Assembly: GCA_937875615.1 (NCBI GenBank)
Contig: CALNBU010000615.1
Coordinates: 1-9,917 of the forward strand
Source of the DNA: an uncultured Archangium sp.
GTDB lineage: Bacteria; Myxococcota; Myxococcia; Myxococcales; Myxococcaceae
Reading direction: 5' to 3'
DNA: 9,917 bases
This document shows positions 1-8,523 of this stretch, piece by piece (position 1 is the first letter of the stretch; each line of letters starts with the position of its first letter). The notes under the pieces are model-generated. The model was not told where the DNA came from. It saw nothing but the letters and a program-made list of their open reading frames with translations, and made no database searches. A program made the position numbers and the translations under genes.

Positions 1-2487
1 GGTGCGCGTGCAGGTGTCGCCGTCGCTCGCGGTGACGGTAATCGGTTCGGGGGCGGCGAAGTCGGTCTCCTTCACACCGAGGCGGCGGCTGTAGAGCGTC
101 AGCGCGCACTGCGTCGACAGCCCGAGGTCGCAGAGGAACGGGTCGACTGGCGGGTCGACGCTGATGGGCGAGCTGTGGAAGATGTCTCCCAGCGGGTTGC
201 GCCGCATCTCGTCCACGTAGTGGCCGTTGTTGTTCTCGTCGAAGAGGTCGGCGCCGCGGACCCACAGAATCACCAGGCGGACACACAGCAGGTCACGGTG
301 TTCCTGGGTGAGGCCGCCGATGGTGCTGCCCGGGCCACCCAGGCCGACCTGCTCGATCCAGAAGGCGGGCGTCCGGCCGAGGCGGTCGACCAGCAGGCCG
401 TTGCCGGAGCTGCTGGGACACCACTGGCTGCCCCGCAGGCCCATGTGGGCCGCGAGGTCGAGCTCGGTGTTGAGGGTCCCCGGCGCCCCGCTCGTCGTTT
501 CGAGCGTCTCGTTGTTGCTGCCCAGGCTGGTGAACACCGAGACCAGCCCGTCTGCCTCGGTGAAGCGGCCATCGTTGTTCTGGTCGAGCACCGTCCAGAT
601 GCGACGCCCGGCGGGGTTCGTGGGGGAGCCTGCGTCGCTCAGCACCGTGTTGGCCTCCCAGTACTCGTCGGCCCTGACGGCGGTTCCCTTCTTGCGGAAC
701 ACGCCGTTCTCGTCCTCTTCCACGATGTTGGCGAGGGTCTCCGTCCGGTTCCCGTCGGGGTCGTATTCAGGCGTGACGCGCTCCACCATGAAGGTGTCGT
801 TGCGGTCACCATCCTCGTTGAGGTCGATGTTCTCGACGAACTCGTTGAACTGCTTGAAGCGCCACAGCTGGCCCTGCCAGGCGGCGTCGGAGCGGGGGAG
901 CACGCGAGGAAGGATGGCGGCGGTGGAGCTGCTCCCCGTCTGCACCGAGGCCACGGACGCAGAGGCGAAGGAGTTGTTGCGCGCTTCGATGTCGCTGAAG
1001 ATGTCGTTCAACGTCGAGGCCAGCGTGCCGGCGGAGTTGGCGCGATAGAAGCTGCCGCCGCCCGCGGTGGCCGCGCTGCGCAGCAGCTGCTCGGCGCCGG
1101 CGCCGGTGCCGAAGCCGATGGTGTAGGTCACGATGCGCTGGCGTCCCGGCATGTCGGGGCGCAGGTCGCGGTGCGAGTTGGCGCCGTTGTCCCAGTCCGG
1201 CATCTGGTTGAGGTACGCCGCGACCTCGTCGAGGGCGCTTTGGCACTGGCCGAAGGTGCCGTTGTTGCAAAGCGGTTGAGTGACCGTTGAATAGAGGTTG
1301 GTCATCCCGCTGGGGAGGGGCCCGATGTGCGTGTCATTGTTCGGGTCACCGTCGGTCAGGGCCACCACCGCGTTGAGGTTGCAGCCCTCACACACCGCGC
1401 CACCGTGGGCATCGGAGTTGCCGAAGACCGTCGACCCGACGGGGGTAGGTCGCGAGGGGAACAGGTTGGCGAAGGCGTCTCCGCCTACGCCATTCCCACG
1501 GAAGTAGTAGCCGGCCGCGTAGAGCGCCGGGGCGAGCGGGGTCGAGGAGTTCCACGAGCGCTGGGTGTTGAGCGCCTGGAGCAGGCGGTCGCGGGTGATG
1601 CGAATCTGCTCCGGGCTGTCGTCACCGTCGTGCTTGTTGCAGGTGGGCGTCATGGGGTGGTTGACGCCCGAGCCCGTGGGCTGCCACAGGCAGAGAGGCA
1701 TGCTGCTGCTGGCGTTGCGCCAGCAGAGGCTGTTGTCGTTGCTGCCGTTCCAGTTGTCGAAGGTCAAGATGCCGAAGCGCACGTTCTGGACGTCGTAGAG
1801 CAGCTGCGAGAGCACCATCACCGCCGAGACATCGCGCGGGGCGTAGTACTTGAGGAACTTGCCGGTCGCGACGCGCCGGGAGTTGTCGACGACGTAGTAC
1901 CCGCGCGTCTGGAGGCAGGTGGTGCAGGCCGCGGCGTTGCTCGCGCCGACGTAGGTGGTGTTGCAGCCGTTGGCGATGGAGGTGTGCGGGTAGCCATTGT
2001 TCTGGCCTCCCGGATGGCCACCGAAGTTGAAGCCGATGGCGCTGTCGCCCACGCCGGTGCTGCCGGGCGTCTGGTACACGCGGTTGTCGTTGAACCAGTT
2101 GTCGTTGGGGATGGCTTCACCGGTGGAGATGTTGATGCCGCGGATCAACCCGCGGTAGGACGCGGCGGGGTCGAAGCCTGCGCCCGCGAAGTCCGGGTGG
2201 TTACAGCCCGGCCCGGTGGGGCCTCCGTAGCGGTTACCGCTGGTGGGCCAGTTCTGGGGCCAGGCGTTCATCGACCCCGACGTGTCGAGGATGAACATCA
2301 CGTTGGGCATGCCGGAGCTCTGCGCGAAGAACTTCTCGTCGCTGCCGCGCGCCGGGTTGATGAGGCCGTCGAGGTAGGAGGTGCGCTGGGTGCAGCAGGA
2401 GCCCTGGGCTGGCTGCGCCGCCGCGCTCCAGGAGGCCAGCGCGGCCGTCATCGCCAATGCTGTACAGACATGTCGGGTGATGGACAT
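1..2487 (-). CDS. pilY1: PilY1-like type IV pilus tip protein, vWA domain (3' end beyond window)
   Basis: Minus-strand reading frame open from the start codon to the window edge, 829 residues visible, no stop. PilY1 proteins cap the minor-pilin tip complex and act in pilus assembly, adhesion and calcium-dependent control of retraction. Residues 1-24 look like a Sec signal peptide ending in SAAA. A von Willebrand A domain follows: NVMFILDTSGSMN with the metal site DxSxS at 68-72, TDGD at 378-381, and its end near residue 495. A large Asn/Gly/Cys-rich insert lies after the metal site, including CTTC at 188-191. EF-hand-like loops sit at 555-566 (DLNEDGDRNDTF), 635-646 (DQNNDGRFTEAD) and 750-761 (DENNNGHYVDEM). 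GDIFHSSPI at 767-775 resembles the start of the conserved PilY1 C-terminal domain, mostly outside the window. ATG 2487 is preferred over in-frame ATG 2493 because AAGGA lies 6 nt upstream of 2487 but abuts 2493. Last gene of the pilin operon within the window. Assignment is strong; the C-terminus is unseen. Confidence 0.9.
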   Translation of the reverse strand, partial: MSITRHVCTALAMTAALASWSAAAQPAQGSCCTQRTSYLDGLINPARGSDEKFFAQSSGMPNVMFILDTSGSMNAWPQNWPTSGNRYGGPTGPGCNHPDFAGAGFDPAASYRGLIRGINISTGEAIPNDNWFNDNRVYQTPGSTGVGDSAIGFNFGGHPGGQNNGYPHTSIANGCNTTYVGASNAAACTTCLQTRGYYVVDNSRRVATGKFLKYYAPRDVSAVMVLSQLLYDVQNVRFGILTFDNWNGSNDNSLCWRNASSSMPLCLWQPTGSGVNHPMTPTCNKHDGDDSPEQIRITRDRLLQALNTQRSWNSSTPLAPALYAAGYYFRGNGVGGDAFANLFPSRPTPVGSTVFGNSDAHGGAVCEGCNLNAVVALTDGDPNNDTHIGPLPSGMTNLYSTVTQPLCNNGTFGQCQSALDEVAAYLNQMPDWDNGANSHRDLRPDMPGRQRIVTYTIGFGTGAGAEQLLRSAATAGGGSFYRANSAGTLASTLNDIFSDIEARNNSFASASVASVQTGSSSTAAILPRVLPRSDAAWQGQLWRFKQFNEFVENIDLNEDGDRNDTFMVERVTPEYDPDGNRTETLANIVEEDENGVFRKKGTAVRADEYWEANTVLSDAGSPTNPAGRRIWTVLDQNNDGRFTEADGLVSVFTSLGSNNETLETTSGAPGTLNTELDLAAHMGLRGSQWCPSSSGNGLLVDRLGRTPAFWIEQVGLGGPGSTIGGLTQEHRDLLCVRLVILWVRGADLFDENNNGHYVDEMRRNPLGDIFHSSPISVDPPVDPFLCDLGLSTQCALTLYSRRLGVKETDFAAPEPITVTASDGDTCTRT

Positions 2488-2493
2488 AGACAT

Positions 2494-2498
2494 TCCTT
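2494..2498 (-). promoter_or_regulatory. Ribosome binding site of pilY1, overlapping the pilX stop codon
   Basis: The minus strand reads TAAGGAATGTCTATG. The TAA is the pilX stop, and AAGGA, using its last two bases, is the only Shine-Dalgarno candidate. It touches the first ATG (2493) but sits 6 nt before the second (2487), which decides the start. The overlap suggests ribosomes finishing pilX could re-initiate on pilY1. Confidence 0.55.
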
Positions 2499-3000
2499 AC
2501 AATCCGTAGCGGAAGGTGAACTCCAGCTCGCTCTTGGTGTTGGTGTTCGGGTGGTGGCAGGTCACGGCGACCCGGTAGAACTGCCCACCCAGCGTGGTGG
2601 GGCCGAGGGTGTTGGACATCTCGCGCACCGCGGTGCGCGAGGCCCCCATGGCCCGGGCGTTGAGGGCCACGATGGTCAACTTCGCCGAGGTGTCGTCGTA
2701 GTGGCCGGTGAAGGCGACCTTCGGTGAATCCAACGTGGACGGGAGCTCACCGCCATCGAGGGTCAACGTCTGCGGGTCGATGGCTGGCGCCGTGCCGCCG
2801 ACGTTGCGCAGGCGGCTCATCAGCACGCGCCGCGCCGCGGTGGCGCAGGCCTGCATTTCGTCGCTGCGACTCTTGGAGATGGCGGCCTGATTGCTGACCC
2901 CGGTGAACTCGATGGCTGCGGCCACCAACATCAGCAGCACGGCCAGGGCAACCATCACCACGATGAGCGCGTTGCCGCGCCTGTTCTGTTGCTCGTACAT
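2497..3000 (-). CDS. pilX: PilX-family minor pilin
   Basis: Encodes 167 residues. The N-terminus has a type III prepilin leader, RRG followed by NALIVVMVALAVLLMLV, so prepilin peptidase should cut after Gly9. The mature protein has Val, not Glu, at position 5. That absence is characteristic of PilX_N and GspK-like pilins, thought to sit at the very tip of the pilus. The hydrophobic helix covers about residues 10-34. The rest is a small globular domain with two cysteines (C52 and C148) that could pair. GGGGAGGG, about 9 nt before the ATG and inside the end of pilW, is a good ribosome binding site. It lies 4 nt after the pilW stop and just before pilY1, the position PilX has in minor-pilin operons. 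The soluble domain is divergent, so the call rests on leader, lack of Glu5 and context. Confidence 0.82.
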   Translation of the reverse strand: MYEQQNRRGNALIVVMVALAVLLMLVAAAIEFTGVSNQAAISKSRSDEMQACATAARRVLMSRLRNVGGTAPAIDPQTLTLDGGELPSTLDSPKVAFTGHYDDTSAKLTIVALNARAMGASRTAVREMSNTLGPTTLGGQFYRVAVTCHHPNTNTKSELEFTFRYGL

Positions 3001-3006
3001 TTTTCT

Positions 3007-4293
3007 TCACCCTCCCCGGTAGTTGGCGTCGCAGTTGGGGTCCGCGGGGCCCCCTGGACAATGGTCACGGAGCGCCGGGATGAAGGCCTGACGTGACATC
3101 ATGTTGAGCACCGGAATCACGGTGTGGAACGTGGAGCGGATGAACCCATCTCGCGTGGTCGGCGGCGGGGTCAGGGTCGAGTTGAACAGCGCCTCTGGAA
3201 CAACCCGGGCCTGGCGGTTCGCGGGTCCGCGCGAGGTGCGCAGCGAGAGGCCGATGTGCACCGCGCGGATGTTGGCCGGCACGTTCTTCACCCGGAGCTG
3301 GTCTCCGTAGGTGATGGCGTACGTGGGCTGAGAGCCCGCCGGGTCGATCGTCAGCGGGTCATACGGCTGAGGGCACAGCTCGCACAGCTGGGGGTCGTTG
3401 GGGTGGTCGCCGAGGATGGAGTTGTTGTTGGCGCCGCCCACGCTGTCGAGGTTCGGGAGCCCCGCGTTGTTGCCGGGGTTCATGCCGAACGCGACCTGGA
3501 AGTGCTCGACGTCGGGGACCAGCGGCTCGATGTAGAAGGTGCGCACGTCATCGTCGTGGTCGATGCGGGCGCCGGTGTAGGTGACCGAGGTGGCGCCGGA
3601 GCGCTCCAGACTGCGGAAGCGCACCAGCCACGGGCGGTCTTCGATGTTCACGATGCGCAGCCGGTTCTCGTGCACGAGGAAGACCTGCGGCCCCATCGGC
3701 CCGATGGCGCCCTGCAGGCAGGGGTTCACGTCGGAGATGAGCGGCGGGCCGGCCGGCGTCACCGGCACCTCGATGGCGGTGGCGGGAAGCGGGGTATCGA
3801 AGGGGACATCGACCCGCTGCCAGGAGGTGGGGAAGAGCCCGCGGGCGTCGGGGGCGCTGCAGACGATCATCAGGAGCGAGCCCCTCAGCAGCTCCACGCC
3901 CGCCGGGGTGCTCAGGTGCACCGCGCCGTCGAGCCGCCCGGGGCGGGAGAAGGCGGGCTCCCGGTAGCGGTAGGCGAGGTCGTCGGTCACCACCGTCCCG
4001 GGGTCGAAGCCGCCGACCTCGGCGTTGTCGCGGTTCAGCCCGGGGAACGCCTGGTGGTTGGCCTCGAAGGCCAACCGGGGGTCGAGGCCGTAGCCCGCGA
4101 GGCGCAAGGACTTCTCGAGATACGTGAGCGCGGTGCGCCCGTTCTCGGTCACCACCTTCACCTCGGTGTCGGTCTGGTAGCTCTGCTGCACCCCGATGAC
4201 CACCGCGGCCACCGCGGTCATCACGATGCTGGTCACCACCAGGCCAATCAACATCTCAGCGAGCGTGAAGCCCGTCTGGCGTGCGGTTCTCAT
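3007..4293 (-). CDS. pilW: PilW-like minor pilin, unusually long
   Basis: Encodes 428 residues from ATG 4293, whose A is the last base of the pilV TGA (1-nt overlap); GGTGGAG lies 5 nt upstream. The leader is MRTARQTG cut before FTLAEMLIGL, with Glu at mature position 5. The hydrophobic N-helix spans about residues 9-36. Two stretches fit PilW proteins: VEHFQVAFGMN at 262-272 and IRAVHIGLSLRTS at 342-354. Between them lies an Asn/Gly/Pro-rich insert with CELC at 304-307, and the C-terminus carries C412 and C421. Further cysteines are C145 and C192. From what I know of the family, PilW proteins usually have about 250-350 residues, so this one is long. It should be a subunit of the pilus-tip priming complex with FimU, PilV, PilX and PilY1. 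The exact PilW label rests on the two motifs and gene order. Confidence 0.82.
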   Translation of the reverse strand: MRTARQTGFTLAEMLIGLVVTSIVMTAVAAVVIGVQQSYQTDTEVKVVTENGRTALTYLEKSLRLAGYGLDPRLAFEANHQAFPGLNRDNAEVGGFDPGTVVTDDLAYRYREPAFSRPGRLDGAVHLSTPAGVELLRGSLLMIVCSAPDARGLFPTSWQRVDVPFDTPLPATAIEVPVTPAGPPLISDVNPCLQGAIGPMGPQVFLVHENRLRIVNIEDRPWLVRFRSLERSGATSVTYTGARIDHDDDVRTFYIEPLVPDVEHFQVAFGMNPGNNAGLPNLDSVGGANNNSILGDHPNDPQLCELCPQPYDPLTIDPAGSQPTYAITYGDQLRVKNVPANIRAVHIGLSLRTSRGPANRQARVVPEALFNSTLTPPPTTRDGFIRSTFHTVIPVLNMMSRQAFIPALRDHCPGGPADPNCDANYRGG

Positions 4294-4862
4294 CAGTACT
4301 CCACCATGCCGACGAGGTTCTGCTGGCTCGTGTCGTAGAAGCTGGTCAGTCGGTTCACGACCTTCCACCGGCCGGCCTCACGCCAGCCGACGGAGACGTT
4401 CACCTGCACCACCGGCCGGGTGATGAGGTCGTCGCTGACGTACACCGCCACCACCCGCTCGAAGAGCTCGGCGTCGCGCTCGCCGTAGCCGGGCGTGCGC
4501 AGCACCAGCGGGTTGTTCGGGTCTGCGTTGTCGACGTCGAGGTAGGTCGCGCCGAGGTACCCCGGCAGCGACGCGGGGGCGTACTTGACCAGCTCCGTCT
4601 GGAGGTCGCCAGCGAGGGTGCCCAGCCCGGAGGTGCCGATGGGCAACAGCGCGCCTCCGGCGTTGATGACGTTCGCGCGTCCGAGCTGCTCGAGGGCCGC
4701 GGTGGTCTCCGCCGCGATGGCGGCGGCGCGCGTGCGTCGGTTCGCCGAGGCGTTCTGGAGCGAGGCGACGATCATGCCCTGGAACACGCCGACCATGCCG
4801 ACCAGCAGGATGACCGTGGCCACCATGCCTTCGATGAGAGTGACACCGCGTCGGGTTCGCAT
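4293..4862 (-). CDS. pilV: PilV-like minor pilin
   Basis: Encodes 189 residues. The short leader MRTRRG is followed by VTLIEGMVATVILLVGMVGVF, giving cleavage after Gly6 and Glu at mature position 5. The N-terminal pattern with GMVA after Glu5 is typical of PilV/GspI-type pilins. The hydrophobic helix spans about residues 7-30 and is followed by a Ser/Ala/Arg-rich stretch. The soluble domain has no cysteine, unlike FimU, PilW and PilX. The open frame extends upstream to 5054 but that part is the shadow of fimU; ATG 4862 gives the canonical short prepilin leader. It starts 2 nt after the fimU stop and overlaps pilW by 1 nt, so translation of the three is probably coupled. The Shine-Dalgarno is weak (GGTGA about 9 nt upstream). 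Predicted role is a linking subunit in the tip complex. Confidence 0.83.
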   Translation of the reverse strand: MRTRRGVTLIEGMVATVILLVGMVGVFQGMIVASLQNASANRRTRAAAIAAETTAALEQLGRANVINAGGALLPIGTSGLGTLAGDLQTELVKYAPASLPGYLGATYLDVDNADPNNPLVLRTPGYGERDAELFERVVAVYVSDDLITRPVVQVNVSVGWREAGRWKVVNRLTSFYDTSQQNLVGMVEY

Positions 4863-4864
4863 GA

Positions 4865-5626
4865 CTATTTCACCGCCGTGACGATGCCGGTGGAGCGCAC
4901 GACCGCGAGGAGGACCTCGTTGTCGGGGTTGGTGACGCCCTGCAGCCCCAGCCCGGCGATGGGGCCGCCCACCACCTGCCAGTTCTCGTCGAGCGTCACC
5001 GCGCGCCCATCGCTGAAGAGGATGGCGCCCTGCCGATTGGTGCAGAAGCTGCAACCCGTGGTGGCCACCAGGCCGGCCATGCTGTCGGTGACGCCCGAGT
5101 AGGGCGCCTTCCAGCGGGTGGTGGTGGTGGCGCCGAACTTCACGTTCTTCTTCGGGTAGCGCTCCATTTCGAGGATTTTGACCAGGCGGTCACGGCCAAC
5201 CGCGACCTGCGTGTACACTTGGCCCGCGACGGGGTTCCACGAGCTGCGGTGGCAGGACTCGCCCGGCGCGCCGGAGCAGCTGGTGTTCGGCGGCTGCGGG
5301 TTGGCGAGGAAGTCACCGTCGATGTCCTCGTAGATGAAGAGGACGCCCCGGCCCTCGGCGGCGTTGGGGTCGGCGCTGAAGGTCGAGCCGCTCAGCCACT
5401 TGAGCGCCATGTGCGGGTACACCACCACGTAGACGTCGGAGCCGTTCTGGAGCGAGAGGCTCCGCGCGAGCTGCAACGCCGACACCACGTCGTTGGTGGC
5501 GTTCTGCGGGGCATTGCGCGCGCCCAGACCCGACAGCGTCGCGACGGCCATGGCCGAGACGATGCCGATGATGGTCACCACAATCATCGTCTCCAGCAGC
5601 GTGAAGCCTCTTGAGGTAGCCCGCAT
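4865..5626 (-). CDS. fimU: FimU/FimT/GspH-like minor pilin, first gene of the pilin operon
   Basis: Encodes 253 residues. The leader MRATSRG is followed by FTLLETMIVVTIIGIVSAMAV, with cleavage after Gly7 and Glu at mature position 5. The C-terminal part has GAILFSDGRAVTLDENWQVVG (200-220) in two pieces that fit the GspH/FimT fold, where a strand ending in FSDGR is common. Early helical positions (LQLARSLSLQNGSDVYVVVYP, about 51-71) also fit. DIDGD at 101-105 could bind metal. Cysteines are C117, C125, C192 and C195, the last two as CSFC. In FimU/GspH the role is to join the tip complex to the major-pilin shaft. ATG 5626 gives the canonical leader but lacks an obvious Shine-Dalgarno; an in-frame TTG at 5665 would add 13 residues. 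Whether this is FimU or FimT is not settled by sequence alone. Confidence 0.82.
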   Translation of the reverse strand: MRATSRGFTLLETMIVVTIIGIVSAMAVATLSGLGARNAPQNATNDVVSALQLARSLSLQNGSDVYVVVYPHMALKWLSGSTFSADPNAAEGRGVLFIYEDIDGDFLANPQPPNTSCSGAPGESCHRSSWNPVAGQVYTQVAVGRDRLVKILEMERYPKKNVKFGATTTTRWKAPYSGVTDSMAGLVATTGCSFCTNRQGAILFSDGRAVTLDENWQVVGGPIAGLGLQGVTNPDNEVLLAVVRSTGIVTAVK

Positions 5627-5739
5627 AAGTGCGGGGCCACGGAGCAAGGTCCATGCTTGATGCAACGTTCTTGTTTTACAGGGGAGATGTGGGCCTTTCG
5701 GCCCCGACTACGTAACTTTTACAGAGCCGGCTGCAAGTC
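5627..5739 (-). promoter_or_regulatory. Leader and probable promoter region of the minor-pilin operon
   Basis: This 113-bp gap separates the allA stop from the fimU start and is richer in A/T than its flanks. On the minus strand CTGTAAAA occurs twice (5717-5724 and 5674-5681), starts 43 bp apart. Each is followed by a palindromic ACGT hexamer (TACGTA 5709-5714, AACGTT 5664-5669). A 5-bp hairpin lies between the copies. I could not place a convincing sigma-70 promoter and found no GG-N10-GC sigma-54 element. That the region drives the operon is inferred from its position. Confidence 0.4.
5691..5704 (-). terminator. Short GC stem with GAAA loop after allA
   Basis: Minus-strand RNA would read GGGCC-GAAA-GGCCC, a perfect 5-bp stem closed by a GNRA-type tetraloop, 36 nt past the allA stop. 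No U-tract follows, so intrinsic termination is doubtful. It could equally be a structured part of the pilin-operon leader. Confidence 0.3.
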
Positions 5740-6245
5740 TTACGAGGCGTGGATCAGCACCGTTGTGGGGAGCGTGCGCACCTCGCAGTCGAGGGGCGTG
5801 CCGTCTTCCCAGGCCAACATGGCGAACTGCGCGTCGGCGTCGAGGGCGACGATGGGGTGGTGCCACACGCCCGGCGCGTAGGCCACCGCCTGCCCCGGGA
5901 GGCACACGAAGGCGCGCAGGCCGCGCAGGTCCGGCGCGCCGTCGTCGGCGGTGGGCGCCACGCACACCAGGTAGCGCGACACCACCATGGGCAGGAAGAC
6001 CTGCGTGCTGCAGGGGTGGCGCTCCAGCAGCGTCAACGACAGCGGCAGCGCCCGCGCCACCGACTGGAACACGGCGAGGTTGGCGGTGGCGCCGGGGCGG
6101 GTGTTGAGCAGCTCCGCGCAGCGGTCGAAGCGGGTGGCGGTGCCCTGGTTGGCGGCGGCGCCGGGTCCCAGCGTGGCCGGAGAGAAGGCGCGGCCGAAGG
6201 GGGCGAAGGCCTCGGCGCTCAGCGCCTCTGCGGTGACGGAGGCGC

Positions 6246-6249
<4 letters not shown>
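5740..6249 (-). CDS. allA: Ureidoglycolate lyase
   Basis: Encodes 169 residues, close to the 160 or so of E. coli AllA. The enzyme splits ureidoglycolate into glyoxylate and urea, a late cytoplasmic step of allantoin/purine breakdown. Collinear matches to AllA, judged from memory, are AEAFAPFG (12-19), LPLSLTLLERHPCSTQVFLPM (69-89, matching LERHPLGTQAFIPM), DLRGLRAF (107-114), VWHHP (128-132) and DCEV (154-157). Start is GTG 6249, which overlaps the ettA TGA by 4 nt (GTGA); the long open frame further upstream is the antiparallel-frame shadow of ettA. Translation is thus probably coupled to ettA. No other allantoin gene (allantoinase, allantoate amidohydrolase, urease) is in the window, so its pathway partners must be elsewhere. 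Confidence 0.9.
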
Positions 6250-7922
<1,673 letters not shown>

Positions 7923-7965
7923 GCGGCGGGGCCTAGCACGCGGGTGCGGCGACTTCGCCAGCAGT

Positions 7966-8514
7966 ATGGTGGTGCCCGTGCGAGCCTCTCTCCTGGTCCT
8001 GTTGTTCCTCGCCGCGTGCGGTCGCACCGACCTGCGTGGCCCGCCTGCGCCCGACGCGTCCGTCGTCACCCCGCCGCCACCGCCGCCACCGCCGCCGGAG
8101 GTGAAAGACCCGCTCACCGTCTTCGAGGCCGGCCGTTGCCCCTCGGTCAGCACCCGAGACGCGCTCAAGCCCGGCGTCGACGAGCGCGTCTTCGCGGTGG
8201 AGTTCCTCGCGCAAGAGGAGTGCAGCGGGGCGGGCGGCGACTGGCTCATCGGTCGGGAGCTGGACGGCACCCGGGAGGTGGCGCTCGGAGAGCACGCCTG
8301 CTGGTTCCTGCCCGACGCGTACCGGGGGGCGCGGCAGACCCGCTACGGCGTGGTGCGCGTCGACCTGCTGCCGGTGACGACGCAGGTGCCCGACGGCTGG
8401 TGCCTCGAGACGGTGAGCGATGGGCTGTCGCCGAAGACCGACGTCAACGTGCTGGCGCTCGGCGTGTACGAGACCGAGGACGACGCCCGCCTCGCCGCCC
8501 GCGCGCTGGAGTGA
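7966..8514 (+). CDS. Putative lipoprotein of unknown function
   Basis: Encodes 182 residues from ATG 7966. The N-terminus VRASLLVLLFLAAC is a lipoprotein signal with lipobox LAAC, so Cys18 should be lipidated; Gly at +2 does not point to inner-membrane retention. Residues 19-49 form a Pro-rich linker with nine consecutive prolines (36-44). The mature domain (about 50-182) has four cysteines (C58, C86, C112, C146), enough for two disulfides. I recognise no family. In-frame GTG codons at 7969, 7972 and 7978 are alternative starts; 7978 would give a tidier signal peptide. No good Shine-Dalgarno precedes any of them. Divergent from ettA with 43 bp between; it ends 9 bp before the convergent LysR gene, with no terminator seen between them. 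The real-gene call rests on the lipobox, the length of the open frame and its fit between neighbours. Confidence 0.8.
   Translation: MVVPVRASLLVLLFLAACGRTDLRGPPAPDASVVTPPPPPPPPPEVKDPLTVFEAGRCPSVSTRDALKPGVDERVFAVEFLAQEECSGAGGDWLIGRELDGTREVALGEHACWFLPDAYRGARQTRYGVVRVDLLPVTTQVPDGWCLETVSDGLSPKTDVNVLALGVYETEDDARLAARALE
8071..8097 (+). repeat. CCG/CCA codon repeat encoding nine prolines
   Basis: Two copies of CCGCCGCCA followed by CCGCCGCCG, all in frame in the lipoprotein linker. Such a tract can change length by slippage. Runs of proline stall ribosomes and normally need elongation factor P. Confidence 0.8.
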
Positions 8515-8523
8515 GGCGCGTGG

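Noticed and set aside
175..1290. 371-codon plus-strand open frame opposite pilY1
   Set aside because: Same shadow character; the opposite strand reads through with EF-hand-like loops and the PilY1 C-terminal start.
1327..2727. 466-codon plus-strand open frame opposite pilY1 and pilX
   Set aside because: Product is a Val/Gly/Arg-rich shadow without domains. The minus strand holds a continuous PilY1 with signal peptide and vWA motifs.
2497..3000. Loss of Glu5 in PilX as a defect
   Set aside because: Lack of Glu5 is the normal state of PilX_N/GspK-type tip pilins, so it supports the family call rather than indicating damage.
3124..4338. 404-codon plus-strand open frame opposite pilW
   Set aside because: Shadow of pilW; no start context and a repetitive Val/Gly/Arg/His product.
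5627..5739. Sigma-54 promoter for the pilin operon
   Set aside because: Looked for GG-N10-GC with flanking TTGCA on the minus strand and found no acceptable match.
7923..8270. 116-residue N-terminal extension of EttA
   Set aside because: Antisense to the lipoprotein gene; EttA similarity starts at MAENFIF and total length from there matches the family.
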